DNA from: Pseudomonas sp. PSB18 | Lineage (GTDB): Bacteria > Pseudomonadota > Gammaproteobacteria > Pseudomonadales > Pseudomonadaceae | DNA: 64,000 nucleotides | NCBI RefSeq assembly: GCF_014596565.1 | Contig: NZ_NOIN01000001.1 | Coordinates: 310,001 to 374,000, forward strand | Direction: 5' to 3' | Shown: one piece after another, positions 56,325 to 64,000 of the stretch | How positions within the stretch are numbered: position 1 is the first letter of the stretch | Layout of the letters: each line of letters starts with the position of its first letter | Position numbers and translations under genes: made by a program | Notes under the pieces: generated by a model | The model's input: the letters and a program-made list of their open reading frames with translations, nothing else | Database searches by the model: none | What the model was told of the DNA's origin: nothing

Positions 56325-57437
56325 TCAGTCGTTGGTCAATTTCCCGGTGCGTATCGGCTCACGCCCCGCCACTTTCGCCTGCCAGATCCCGGGCTGGGTA
56401 TAACGCCCACGGTCCAGGGCGAACAGCACGCCGCTGGTGCCGGCCCGTACCGTGGCCACCCGATCATCCAACGGGTCGACCACCTCGAACAACGGATCGC
56501 CCCGCTCCACCCATTCACCCGCCTCGCGCAGGAAACTCACCACGCCATGGTGCGGCGCGAACAGGTACTCGGTGCCCTCGAACGGAAAGCCTTCACAGCA
56601 TTGGGCGGGCACGGACGGCCAGTCGCCGCCGATGAAGCCCTGCTCGGCCAGAAATCCGAGAATGGCCTCGCAATTGGCCTGGGCCTGATCCACCCGAGTG
56701 TCGCCCATGCTCCCCAGTTCCAGGGTGGTCGCCAGGTTGGCCGGCGGGATCGCCGCCTCGGGAAAGGCCCTCGCCAGGCGCAGCCAGGGGGTGGAGCAGG
56801 ATTCGTCGAACGAACTTCCGCCGGAGTCCTCGCACAGCAACGCCACGCCGGCTTTCAACCGTGCAGCCAGGGAACGCCACTGCGGCCACTGTTGCGGCAA
56901 GGCGTACAGATGAATCGCCGCCTCGAAATCGCAGTGCAGGTCGAGGGTGATATCGGCATCGCAGGCATGGCGCAGCAGGAGGCGATGCAGGGCTTCGAGC
57001 TGTGATGGGGGCGCGGGCAACTCGTCCAGCACCTGGAGCATGGTCTGGCGGATCAAGGTGATATTGGCCGCCGGATCGTCTCCCAGCCGTTGGCCGACAC
57101 GTTGCGCCACCGGGGCACTGAGCTCCACGAAGGAACGGTTGAAGTTCTTGCCGCTGCCCAACTCGAAACGCCCCATGTGGGCGCTTTGCAGGTGCTGATC
57201 CAGGCCGATGGGGTTGGCCACCGGCACCAGCTCGATCACGCCCTTGAGCAAGCCCTGGGCCTCGAGCGCGTTGAGCCGTTGCTTCAGTTCCCAAGCCGTG
57301 CGCATGCCGGGCAACTCATCGGCGTGCAGGCTGGCCTGGATGTAGACCTTGCGTGGGCCATGGCCATAACGAAACACACTGAGCCGACGTTCGGTGCCGA
57401 GGTGGCTCCATGGCAGGGTATGGTCGATGCGTTGCAT
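56325..57437 (-). CDS. Succinylglutamate desuccinylase/aspartoacylase-family protein
   Basis: A 370-residue zinc hydrolase-like protein. The metal motif is HADE (His38 and Glu41) in QASLHADELPGMRTAWELKQ, and a later His in DITLDLHCDFEA completes the site. GGAG precedes the ATG at 57437. It follows the basic-amino-acid binding protein gene by 101 bp on the same strand, as PA0891 does beside aotJ/aotQM in P. aeruginosa as I recall. It probably deacylates an N-acyl amino acid. The substrate is not established. Confidence 0.85.
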   Translation of the reverse strand: MQRIDHTLPWSHLGTERRLSVFRYGHGPRKVYIQASLHADELPGMRTAWELKQRLNALEAQGLLKGVIELVPVANPIGLDQHLQSAHMGRFELGSGKNFNRSFVELSAPVAQRVGQRLGDDPAANITLIRQTMLQVLDELPAPPSQLEALHRLLLRHACDADITLDLHCDFEAAIHLYALPQQWPQWRSLAARLKAGVALLCEDSGGSSFDESCSTPWLRLARAFPEAAIPPANLATTLELGSMGDTRVDQAQANCEAILGFLAEQGFIGGDWPSVPAQCCEGFPFEGTEYLFAPHHGVVSFLREAGEWVERGDPLFEVVDPLDDRVATVRAGTSGVLFALDRGRYTQPGIWQAKVAGREPIRTGKLTND

Positions 57438-57538
57438 GAAATCTCCAGATACGAAAGCGTTCATCGCGCAGGGTAAAACAATCGCCCATGAAAAAGGTGG
57501 CCGACCGCGTCAACGGTGGGCCACCTTGGTTTCAACGA

Positions 57539-58318
57539 TCAATGCCCGTAGATGTCGAAGGCGAAGTACTTGTCCTGCACTTTCTTGTACGTGCCGTTGG
57601 CACGGATTTCGGTGATGGCGGCGTTGAATTTCTCGGCCAGGGCCTGATCACCCTTGCGCACGGCAATGCCGGCACCGCCGCCGAAGTACTTCGGATCGTC
57701 GTAGGTTGGGCCCACGAACGCGAAGCCTTTGCCAGCGTCGGTTTTCAGGAAGCCATCGTCGAGGTTGACCGAATCGGCCAGCATGGCATCGAGACGGCCG
57801 GCGACCATGTCCAGGTTGGCTTCCTGCTGGGAGCTGTAGCGCACCAGGTTGATGCCCGCCGGTACCAGCACTTCGGTAGCGAAACGATCATGGGTGCTGG
57901 CCCGCAGCACACCGACCTTCTTGCCCTTGAGTTCGGTCAATGGGTCCTTGATCCCGGAACCTTCCTTCATCACGAAGCGTGCCGGGGTATGGTAGTACTT
58001 GATGGTGAAATCGACGTTTTTCTTGCGGTCGTCGGTGATGGTCATGGACGACAGGATCGCGTCGATTTTCTTCACCTTCAACGCCGGGATCAGGCCATCG
58101 AACTCCTGCTCGACCCAGACGCACTTGACCTTCATCTGCTCACACAACGCATCACCGATATCGACATCGAAACCGGCCAGTTTGCCGTCAGGGGTCTTCA
58201 TCGAGAAAGGTGGGTAACCGGCTTCGATCCCGAGGCGGATCGGCTGGGCGTCAGCGGCCATGGCCGACAAGGACAACACGGACAGTGCCAGGGCACCGAA
58301 CATTGCTAGCTTCTTCAT
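57539..58318 (-). CDS. Basic amino-acid ABC transporter substrate-binding protein
   Basis: A 259-residue periplasmic binding protein of the HisJ/ArtJ/AotJ type. It has a signal peptide ([21 protein letters not shown]) and the typical strands [29 protein letters not shown] and [30 protein letters not shown]. It would bind arginine, ornithine, lysine or a derivative. AGGAG lies 5 bp before the ATG. No permease or ATPase gene is next to it, so it must use those of another system. Specificity is inferred from the family. Confidence 0.92.
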   Translation of the reverse strand: MKKLAMFGALALSVLSLSAMAADAQPIRLGIEAGYPPFSMKTPDGKLAGFDVDIGDALCEQMKVKCVWVEQEFDGLIPALKVKKIDAILSSMTITDDRKKNVDFTIKYYHTPARFVMKEGSGIKDPLTELKGKKVGVLRASTHDRFATEVLVPAGINLVRYSSQQEANLDMVAGRLDAMLADSVNLDDGFLKTDAGKGFAFVGPTYDDPKYFGGGAGIAVRKGDQALAEKFNAAITEIRANGTYKKVQDKYFAFDIYGH

Positions 58319-58509
58319 TTTTACTCCTGAGTGCGCAGGTTTTTTATTGACAGATCGTAGGCAGCGTTCGGTTGGCAAAAACCGAAGTGGCCGGGAGTCT
58401 AGAGGGGCACTCAGAGGCGGAATTGTGTTGAGGCGACAAATAATTATAAAAATAACCAGGCGTGTCCGATGTCCTTGAAGTTTGCGAAAAACCTGACAGG
58501 ACAAACTGC

Positions 58510-58540
58510 TGTGGCGAGGAAGCAAGCTCCCTTGCCACAG
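58510..58540. repeat. Type B repeat, single hairpin
   Basis: CTGTGGCGAGGAAGCAAGCTCCCTTGCCACAG forms one imperfect hairpin (CTGTGGC.AG with CTTGCCACAG). It is upstream of the binding-protein gene and just before the rhodanese stop. Confidence 0.7.
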
Positions 58541-58556
58541 GGATCGCTGCAAAAAC

Positions 58557-58991
58557 TCAGCAGTCGCAGCTGACCGCCGTGTCCGCCACGCGCTCCACCA
58601 GGCCGGTCAGGCGAAAGCCCTCATCGAGCCAGCCCATGACGCCACCGATCATTTCCTTGACCGGATAGCCCAGGGTCGCCAGGCGCACTGCCGCCTTGTT
58701 CGCGCCGTTGCAGTGCGGCCCCGCGCAATAAACCACGAACAGCGTGGTTTTTGGATAAGCGGCTAACGCCTGGGCGGTGAGCGAGCGTGACGGGATATTG
58801 ATCGCGCCTGGCACATGACCGCGTTCATAGGCCAGGGGCCCACGGACATCCACCAATACAAAATCGACCTCGCCGGCCTGTTGGCTGGCATGAACGTCGG
58901 AACAATCTGTTTCGAACGTCAGCCGACTACTGAAATGCTGTAAGGCAATGTCGGACGGAGCAGCAGGCACTTCGCTAACCGGGCTGGGCAT
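58557..58991 (-). CDS. Rhodanese-like sulfurtransferase domain protein
   Basis: A single-domain rhodanese protein of 144 aa. The active-site cysteine is Cys89 in [13 protein letters not shown], with a six-residue-type loop. [21 protein letters not shown] is the fold signature. It has no signal peptide. It diverges from an FtrA-like regulator across 101 bp; this pair is common. It probably transfers sulfur in the cytoplasm; its partner is unknown. Confidence 0.9.
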   Translation of the reverse strand: MPSPVSEVPAAPSDIALQHFSSRLTFETDCSDVHASQQAGEVDFVLVDVRGPLAYERGHVPGAINIPSRSLTAQALAAYPKTTLFVVYCAGPHCNGANKAAVRLATLGYPVKEMIGGVMGWLDEGFRLTGLVERVADTAVSCDC

Positions 58992-59092
58992 TGTGGGTAC
59001 TCCAAGGGGGATGAGGGCGTAAGGAGACTTTATCCGCCCTATGCTAACCGCTAAAGTGGCGCAGAAGACACTCAGTGGGAATTTTCCGCCAA

Positions 59093-60052
59093 ATGCAGCT
59101 CTCCCCCGGCCTCGTCGCCATCATCGCCTATGACGGCTTGTGCACGTTCGAATTCGGCGTTGCCGTCGAGATTTTCGGACTGGCCCGTCCCGAGTTCGAT
59201 TTCCCGTGGTATGAACACCGGATTGTCGCCGTCGATGACGGCCCATTGCGCGCCATGGGCGGCTTCCAGGTGCTGGCCGACGGTGGCATGGAGCTGCTGG
59301 ATACGGCCCGGACCATCGTGATACCCGGCTGGCGCAGCCGCAGCGAGCCCCCCTCCGAAGACTTGCTGGCAGCACTGCGCAACGCCCATGCCCGGGGCGC
59401 GCGCCTGCTGTCGATCTGCTCCGGGGCATTCGTGCTGGCGGCCGCCGGGCTGCTGGACGGGCTGGGGGCCACGACCCACTGGCGCTACACCGATGAACTG
59501 GCCGAAAGCTTTCCGGCCATCCTGGTCGATCCGGACGTGCTGTACGTGGATTCAGGCCAGGTCATCACCTCAGCCGGCAGCGCAGCCGGCATCGATGCCT
59601 GCCTGCATCTGGTGGCGCGGGATTTCGGCGCCCAGGTTGCCAACACCGTGGCGCGCCGACTGGTGATGCCGACGCAACGCACCGGCGGCCAGGCGCAGTT
59701 CATTCCATCACCCGTCAGCCGCACCCCGCGTAGCGATCTGTCCGGCGTCATGCAGTGGGCCCGTGAACACCTGCACGAGCCCCTCGGCGTGCGCGAGCTC
59801 GCCAGCCAGGCGGCCATGAGCGAACGGACGTTCCTGCGCCGTTTTACCCAGGCCTGCGGCCTGTCGCCCAAGGCCTGGCTGCAGCATGAACGCCTGGCGC
59901 GCGCCCGGGAGTTGCTGGAAAGCACCCAGGACAACACCGACAACATTGCCCAGCTGTGCGGCTACCGCTCGGTGGAAAGCTTTCGCGTGGCGTTCCGCAG
60001 CGTGGTGGGGCTGGCGCCATCGGCGTATCGGGAGCGGTTTGGGCGGGGGTGA
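59093..60052 (+). CDS. ftrA: FtrA/GlxA-family transcriptional regulator
   Basis: A 319-residue regulator with an N-terminal DJ-1/PfpI-type domain (about 1-190, LLSICSGAFVLAAAGLLDG and TSAGSAAGIDACLHLV) and a C-terminal AraC helix-turn-helix pair (LGVRELASQAAMSERTFLRRFTQACG and NIAQLCGYRSVESFRVAFRSVVG). It diverges from the rhodanese gene, its likely target. GGGAA lies 12 bp before the ATG at 59093; a GTG 18 bp upstream is an alternative. The sensed ligand is unknown. Confidence 0.88.
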   Translation: MQLSPGLVAIIAYDGLCTFEFGVAVEIFGLARPEFDFPWYEHRIVAVDDGPLRAMGGFQVLADGGMELLDTARTIVIPGWRSRSEPPSEDLLAALRNAHARGARLLSICSGAFVLAAAGLLDGLGATTHWRYTDELAESFPAILVDPDVLYVDSGQVITSAGSAAGIDACLHLVARDFGAQVANTVARRLVMPTQRTGGQAQFIPSPVSRTPRSDLSGVMQWAREHLHEPLGVRELASQAAMSERTFLRRFTQACGLSPKAWLQHERLARARELLESTQDNTDNIAQLCGYRSVESFRVAFRSVVGLAPSAYRERFGRG

Positions 60053-60101
60053 ATGTACAGAGTTGTCTCAGGACACGCCCCCTGTGGCAAAAGCGCTTGC
60101 T

Positions 60102-60225
60102 TGTGGCGAGGGAGCTTGCTCCCGCTGGGGCGCGCAGCGCCCCTAAGCCCCTGTAGGCCAAGAGGGCTGCTGCGCAGCCCAACGGGAGCAAGCTCCCTCG
60201 CCACAGCAAGCTCCCTCGCCACAGG
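60102..60225. repeat. Type B repeat cluster
   Basis: TGTGGCGAGGGAGCTTGCTC at 60102, an inverted copy with GCAGCCCAACGGGAGCAAGC, and a further CTCCCTCGCCACAG copy ending at about 60225. It fills the gap between the convergent FtrA-like and cobF genes. Confidence 0.85.
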
Positions 60226-60240
60226 CTTGATTCGCAACCC

Positions 60241-60996
60241 TCAAGGCTTACGCAACAAATAAGTATCCATGATCCATCCATTCGCCTGCCGCGCCGCCTT
60301 GCGGGTGCGCTCGATGTCATCGGCCACATCCCCCAACCGCCCGGCGATGAGCAACTCATCCGGCGTCCCGACGTAGGCGCCCCAGTAAATATGCGTATCG
60401 GGATCGCCCACCTGGCGGTACGCATCCTCGGCGTCGAGCATCACCACCACGCTCGCCGCGTCCCCCACCTGGCCCGCCGCCAACCGCCGCCCGGTGGTGA
60501 TCTCCAACGCGCCGCCAATGCTGTTCAACGACACTTTGTGCTGCGCCGCGAGGGCCTGGACGCTGGTGATGCCCGGGATCACCTCGAACTCGAAGACGCA
60601 GCGTCCCGTCTCGAGAAGGGTCTGCAGGATGCGGACAGTGCTGTCGTACAACGACGGATCACCCCATACCAGAAAACCGCCGCACTGCCCGTCAGACAGT
60701 TCTTCATCGATCAACCTTGCGAACGTCGCCTGCTTTGCGCGGTTCAGATCTTCGACGCTGCCGGTGTAGTCGGGGTCCTCGCGTTGACGCTCAGGACTAC
60801 AGGCTTCGACAAAACGATATGGGCGATCAACGATGTAGCGTGCACAGATGTCGCGCCGCAGGTCCAGCAGCGCGTGCTTGGCGGGCCCCTTGTCCATGAG
60901 AAAGAACACGTCTACCCGATTCAGGGCTTTTACCGCCTGCATCGTCAGGTAATCCGGATCGCCGGCGCCGATGCCGATGACTGAAAGCTTCTTCAT
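60241..60996 (-). CDS. cobF: Precorrin-6A synthase (deacetylating)
   Basis: An SAM-dependent methyltransferase of 251 aa from aerobic cobalamin synthesis. The N-terminal VIGIGAGDPDYLTMQAVKAL is the tetrapyrrole methylase motif, and GGFLVWGDPSLYDST and EVIPGITSVQALAA follow in the right places. CobF methylates C1 of the corrin ring and removes the acetyl group. The start overlaps the upstream phosphatase gene by 4 bp (60993-60996) behind AGGAG. No other cob gene is in the window. Confidence 0.94.
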   Translation of the reverse strand: MKKLSVIGIGAGDPDYLTMQAVKALNRVDVFFLMDKGPAKHALLDLRRDICARYIVDRPYRFVEACSPERQREDPDYTGSVEDLNRAKQATFARLIDEELSDGQCGGFLVWGDPSLYDSTVRILQTLLETGRCVFEFEVIPGITSVQALAAQHKVSLNSIGGALEITTGRRLAAGQVGDAASVVVMLDAEDAYRQVGDPDTHIYWGAYVGTPDELLIAGRLGDVADDIERTRKAARQANGWIMDTYLLRKP

Positions 60997-61571
60997 GCCT
61001 GTGACTCCTGGGCACGCAAACGCCACACCCCGTTGAAACGCAACTCAAGGGCGGACAGCGGTTCGATGTCGATCCGGCTGAAGCTGGTTGTCGGGCATTG
61101 CAACACGTTTACCAAGGCCGCCCGGATCACGAACGGATGAGTGACGGCCAGCAGGTGCCCCGGTTCACTTTCCAGGCTTGCCAGCCAGTCCCCGACACGA
61201 CGGCACAGTCGGTCGAGGGACTCGCCGCCATGGGGAGTCGCATGGGGATCATCGAGCCAGGCTTGCAGATGTTCCGGCTCGGCCTGGAGCAACTCGTCGA
61301 TGGACAACCCGCGCCACCGTCCCAGATCACAATCGGCCAGGGCCTGGACCACCCGGAACTCGTCGCCGAACAATGCGGCGGTCTGGCGGGTTCGCAACTC
61401 AGGCCCGCACAAGACATGTCGAACGTTCCGATACCCGTGGCCGGCCTCCGGACGCCTGGCCAACCAGTCAGCATCCAGTGATTCGTCCAGCGCGAAACGC
61501 GCCTGCTTCTGGGCGACGGTTCGGGCATGGCTGATCAAGGTCAGACGAGTGGATTGCACGCGGACGCTCAC
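60993..61571 (-). CDS. Histidine-phosphatase family protein beside cobF
   Basis: A 192-residue phosphatase-like protein overlapping cobF by 4 bp. The motif that is normally LxRHG reads LISHART (Ser14, His15, Ala16): the His is kept, but the Arg before it is Ser. The second region VTHPFVIRAAL holds another His. Position suggests a CobC-like role in cobalamin synthesis, but the missing Arg makes phosphatase activity uncertain. The start is GTG at 61571. Confidence 0.8.
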   Translation of the reverse strand: MSVRVQSTRLTLISHARTVAQKQARFALDESLDADWLARRPEAGHGYRNVRHVLCGPELRTRQTAALFGDEFRVVQALADCDLGRWRGLSIDELLQAEPEHLQAWLDDPHATPHGGESLDRLCRRVGDWLASLESEPGHLLAVTHPFVIRAALVNVLQCPTTSFSRIDIEPLSALELRFNGVWRLRAQESQA

Positions 61572-61770
61572 ACTGGCGGAGGGCGGATACTGGGATCGTT
61601 GGTGTACGGCATCTTATATAGGAAATCCAATATCCGAGACAAAAAGTCGTTATGTCTGACACGGAAAAAGGCATTGGCTGACATACCCCGCCATCCTTTC
61701 CAAAGCCCCGACCTACAGGACTTTCGCACCAATTCTGGGCATTTTAAACGAAACGTAAAAACCACTGGAC

Positions 61771-61788
61771 ATGTAGCACTGGCTACAT
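61771..61788. promoter_or_regulatory. Candidate RpiR-family operator
   Basis: ATGTAG-N6-CTACAT is a perfect inverted repeat 58 bp upstream of the RpiR gene start. It resembles the TGTAG-N-CTACA operators known for RpiR-family regulators such as HexR. It lies near a TACATAAATACT region that could contain a -10 box. Its binding protein is inferred. Confidence 0.55.
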
Positions 61789-61846
61789 AAATACTGTTTT
61801 TAGGAGTTATGAAAGAAATTCAACACCCATCCAGCAAGGAGCACGG

Positions 61847-62701
61847 ATGCCGCCTCTCAGAGAGCTTATTACCGACCCCGGTCTGATCTTGACGCCGTCG
61901 GAACGCAAGGTCGTACGCGCTCTGCTCGATCACTATCCGCGCAACGGCCTGGGCCCGATGTCGCGCTTGGCCGAACACGCTGGCGTGAGCGACCCGACCA
62001 TCGTGCGGCTGGTAAAAAAACTTGGATTCGGTGGCTATTCCGAGTTCCAGGATGCACTGCTGGTCGACATGGACCACCGCCTGCGCTCTCCCCGCACGAT
62101 GTTGCAGCCTCGGATCAAATTGCAGCAAGGCGACACCTGGAGCCAGTACCTGGTGGCCAGCCAGCGCAGCATCCTGGAAACCCAGGTTCTGACCCAGCCC
62201 GAAGACGTGCGCATTCTCGTGCAGTGGCTGCTCGACACCCGGCATCAGGTGCATTGCTTCGGCGGACGCTTCAGCAGCTTCCTGGCCCATTACCTGCTCA
62301 ATCACCTGCGCCTGCTGCGGGCCGGCTGTTTTGCCCTGGAAGACAACGCCCAACTGCCCGACCGACTGTTCGATGTGCAACGCCAGGACGTAGTGTTGAT
62401 CTTCGATTATCGTCGCTACCAGGCCCAGGCCCTTCGTGTCGCCAGTGCGGCCAAGGAACGCCATGCCCGGGTCGTGTTGTTCAGCGACATCTATGCCTCG
62501 CCCTTGCGCGAACTGGCCGATCTGATTATCAGCGCGCCGGTGGAGTCAGTCTCGGCCTTCGATAGCCTGGTACCGGCGTTGGCCCAGGTCGAAGCATTGA
62601 TCGCCTGCCTGACGCTGCAATGTCCTGGCCTGGCCGAACGCCTGGACGGTATCGACGGCTTGCGCACTGAATTCGACACGCACCTGTTGGAGGAAAAATA
62701 A
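61847..62701 (+). CDS. RpiR/MurR-family transcriptional regulator
   Basis: A 284-residue regulator with an N-terminal RpiR helix-turn-helix (MSRLAEHAGVSDPTIVRLVKKLGFGGYSEFQDAL) and a C-terminal SIS sugar-isomerase domain (about 115-255, RHQVHCFGGRFSSFLAHYLLNHL). AAGGAG lies 5 bp before the ATG. It heads an operon with an isochorismatase-like hydrolase (2 bp gap) and a glutamine-synthetase-like gene. The SIS domain usually binds a phosphosugar, but the operon suggests an amide or amine ligand here. Confidence 0.92.
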   Translation: MPPLRELITDPGLILTPSERKVVRALLDHYPRNGLGPMSRLAEHAGVSDPTIVRLVKKLGFGGYSEFQDALLVDMDHRLRSPRTMLQPRIKLQQGDTWSQYLVASQRSILETQVLTQPEDVRILVQWLLDTRHQVHCFGGRFSSFLAHYLLNHLRLLRAGCFALEDNAQLPDRLFDVQRQDVVLIFDYRRYQAQALRVASAAKERHARVVLFSDIYASPLRELADLIISAPVESVSAFDSLVPALAQVEALIACLTLQCPGLAERLDGIDGLRTEFDTHLLEEK

Positions 62702-62703
62702 GG

Positions 62704-63348
62704 ATGTTCTCGCTCCCTCACCGCTCCCCCCGGGACCTGCCGTTCACCCGCGACCACACCGCATTGCTGCTGGTGGACATGCAACGCGCCTGGCTGGAGC
62801 CGCAGTTCGATGCTCACCTGGACACACCCGAAGCCGACTATTTCATCCGCCGCGCCCGCCAACGTGTGATTCCCAACCAGCAACGCCTGCTCGACGGAGT
62901 GCGTGTGGCCCGGCAAAACGTGCTGCACACCCACATCGAAAGCCTCACCGCCGATGGCCGCGACCGTTCCCTGGACCACAAACTGTCGGACATGCACCTG
63001 CCCAAGGGCAGCCCGCAGGCGCAGATCATCGCCGAGCTGATGCCTATGGAAAACGAGATCGTGCTGCCCAAGACTTCCTCGGGGGTCTTCAACTCCACCA
63101 ATATCGACTACGTGCTGCGCAACCTGCAGGTCCGGCACCTGATCGTCGCCGGGATCGTCACTGACCAGTGCGTCGATATGGCCGTGCGCGACGCCGCCGA
63201 CCGCGGTTATCTGGTCACGCTGGTGGAGGACGCCTGTGCCACGTACACCGAACAGCGTCACCTGGCCTGCCTGAATGCCATCAAGGGCTATTGCTGGATC
63301 ACCGACACCGACACCGTGCTCGGTCGCTTGCAGGAGATGCAGCCATGA
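62704..63348 (+). CDS. Isochorismatase-family cysteine hydrolase
   Basis: A 214-residue cysteine hydrolase with the triad Asp25 (LLLVDMQRAW), Lys123 (LPKTSSGVF) and Cys156 (VTDQCVDMAVRDAADRGY), and the cis-peptide region VAGIVTDQCV. Members hydrolyse isochorismate, nicotinamide, N-carbamoylsarcosine or ureidoacrylate. GGAGG precedes the ATG at a distance. The next gene starts inside its stop codon (ATGA). Given the glutamine-synthetase-like neighbour, an amide or ureido substrate is more likely than isochorismate. Confidence 0.92.
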   Translation: MFSLPHRSPRDLPFTRDHTALLLVDMQRAWLEPQFDAHLDTPEADYFIRRARQRVIPNQQRLLDGVRVARQNVLHTHIESLTADGRDRSLDHKLSDMHLPKGSPQAQIIAELMPMENEIVLPKTSSGVFNSTNIDYVLRNLQVRHLIVAGIVTDQCVDMAVRDAADRGYLVTLVEDACATYTEQRHLACLNAIKGYCWITDTDTVLGRLQEMQP

Positions 63349-64000
63349 GCCGTCTCGAAACCGCAACGCTTGCACCGCTGCCCGTCACCACGCTGGTGAG
63401 CACCGACCTGATCGGCGTGACCCGCGGGCGCTCGTTTCCCAGCGATGAATTGCCCCATTACGTCACTGCCGGCTGTGGCTGGGTGCCGGCCAACAGCGCG
63501 TTGACACCCCAGGACATCATCGCGTCGACCAATCCCTGGGGGGCGTATGGCGACCTGCGGCTGGTGCCGGACCTGTCCAGTCGGGTCACCATCAGCAACG
63601 GTCCCGACCCCGAGGCACCGGCGCTGGACTTCATCCATTGTGACGTGCGCGAGACCGACGGCCGGCCCTGGGGCGCTTGCCCACGCACGCTGCTGCATGA
63701 CGAAGTGGAACGCTATCGCACCGAGCTGGGCTTGCAGGTCTTCGCCGCGTTCGAGCATGAGTTCAATCTCAAATCCCCCCTGCCCCAACCCGATCGCCTG
63801 GCCTTCAGCCTCCAGGCCCAGCGCCAGCAGGCCGGTTTCGCCGGCTGGCTGCTCAGTGCCCTGCGGGCCGGCGGCGTCGAACCGGAAATGTTCCTGCCCG
63901 AATACGGCAAGCAACAATATGAAATCACCTGCCGTCCGACCCTGGGCGTCGCCGCTGCCGATCGTGCGGTGAACGTGCGGGAGATCACCCGCGAGATCGC
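63345..64000 (+). CDS. Glutamine-synthetase-family ligase (3' end cut off)
   Basis: The first 218 or so residues of a glutamine-synthetase-like protein; the gene runs off the right edge. It shows the N-terminal beta-grasp region (VSTDLIGVTRGRSFPSDELPHYV) and the start of the catalytic domain (FAAFEHEFNL, with the Glu-x-Glu-like metal motif reading E-H-E, then FLPEYGKQQYEI). It overlaps the hydrolase gene by 4 bp. Such proteins may gamma-glutamylate amines. Completeness of the active site cannot be judged here. Confidence 0.85.
   Translation, partial: MSRLETATLAPLPVTTLVSTDLIGVTRGRSFPSDELPHYVTAGCGWVPANSALTPQDIIASTNPWGAYGDLRLVPDLSSRVTISNGPDPEAPALDFIHCDVRETDGRPWGACPRTLLHDEVERYRTELGLQVFAAFEHEFNLKSPLPQPDRLAFSLQAQRQQAGFAGWLLSALRAGGVEPEMFLPEYGKQQYEITCRPTLGVAAADRAVNVREITREI

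Noticed and set aside
61572..61770. Cobalamin riboswitch before the cobF operon
   Set aside because: I saw no B12-box-like sequence or the expected conserved stems in the leader region upstream of 61571.
1..64000. Prophage, integrative element or transposon in the window
   Set aside because: No integrase, transposase, phage structural gene, tRNA-flanking attachment site or long direct repeat was found.

Overview
The window looks like chromosomal DNA of a fluorescent Pseudomonas (P. fluorescens complex). The evidence is GC-rich coding sequence, many short REP hairpins of the type GTGGGAGCGAGCCTGCTCGC between genes, and gene neighbourhoods that match Pseudomonas blocks (dhcAB-atoB, glgE-treS-glgB, pqiA-pqiA-pqiB-pqiC, selD-mnmH). 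I see no rRNA, tRNA, prophage, transposase, integrase or CRISPR array. This is ordinary chromosome with accessory metabolic islands.

Layout. 1-3.5 kb: a LysR regulator (cut by the window edge) diverges from a CoA-transferase A/B plus thiolase operon of the carnitine/acetoacetate type. 3.8-7.6 kb: a FadR-type regulator diverges from a sugar-acid permease and glucarate dehydratase. 7.8-15.5 kb (minus strand): the GlgE alpha-glucan pathway in order glgE, treS-maltokinase fusion, glgB. 15.7-21.9 kb: small conserved proteins, an MgtC-like membrane protein, CcoG, a MocR regulator, an SDR and a DyP peroxidase. 22-30 kb: class C beta-lactamase, a DUF4174 protein, a TauE/SafE exporter, a lipoprotein, an exported aldose 1-epimerase, an aldo/keto reductase and an MFS carrier, separated by REP units.

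30.3-35.3 kb: an unassigned redox operon (SDR, AhpD-like CxxC protein, double cupin, FAD amine-oxidase-like enzyme, AraC regulator) with a divergent LysR gene; its last two genes overlap. 35.3-44.2 kb: a zinc alcohol dehydrogenase, an AEC carrier, DNA polymerase II, a CBS-domain protein and the pqi MCE lipid-transport operon. 44.2-50.9 kb: a GST, a secreted protein made of eight 13-residue repeats, a DUF1615 lipoprotein, a second (zinc-type) HemB, a nu-class GST, an exported histidine phosphatase and a permease.

51-58.3 kb: selD-mnmH for 2-selenouridine in tRNA, a Tsx-like outer-membrane channel, two small unknown proteins, an esterase, and an aspartoacylase-like protein beside a basic-amino-acid binding protein without its permeases. 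58.5-64 kb: rhodanese and a divergent FtrA-like regulator, cobF overlapping a histidine phosphatase, then an RpiR regulator, an isochorismatase-type hydrolase and a glutamine-synthetase-like ligase that runs off the window.

The strongest candidates for something new are the 13-residue repeat protein (45.0-45.4 kb) with the nearby 18-bp perfect inverted repeat, and the five-gene redox operon at 31.4-35.3 kb. Starts were chosen from ribosome-binding sites, signal peptides and family alignment recalled from memory. No database search was possible.
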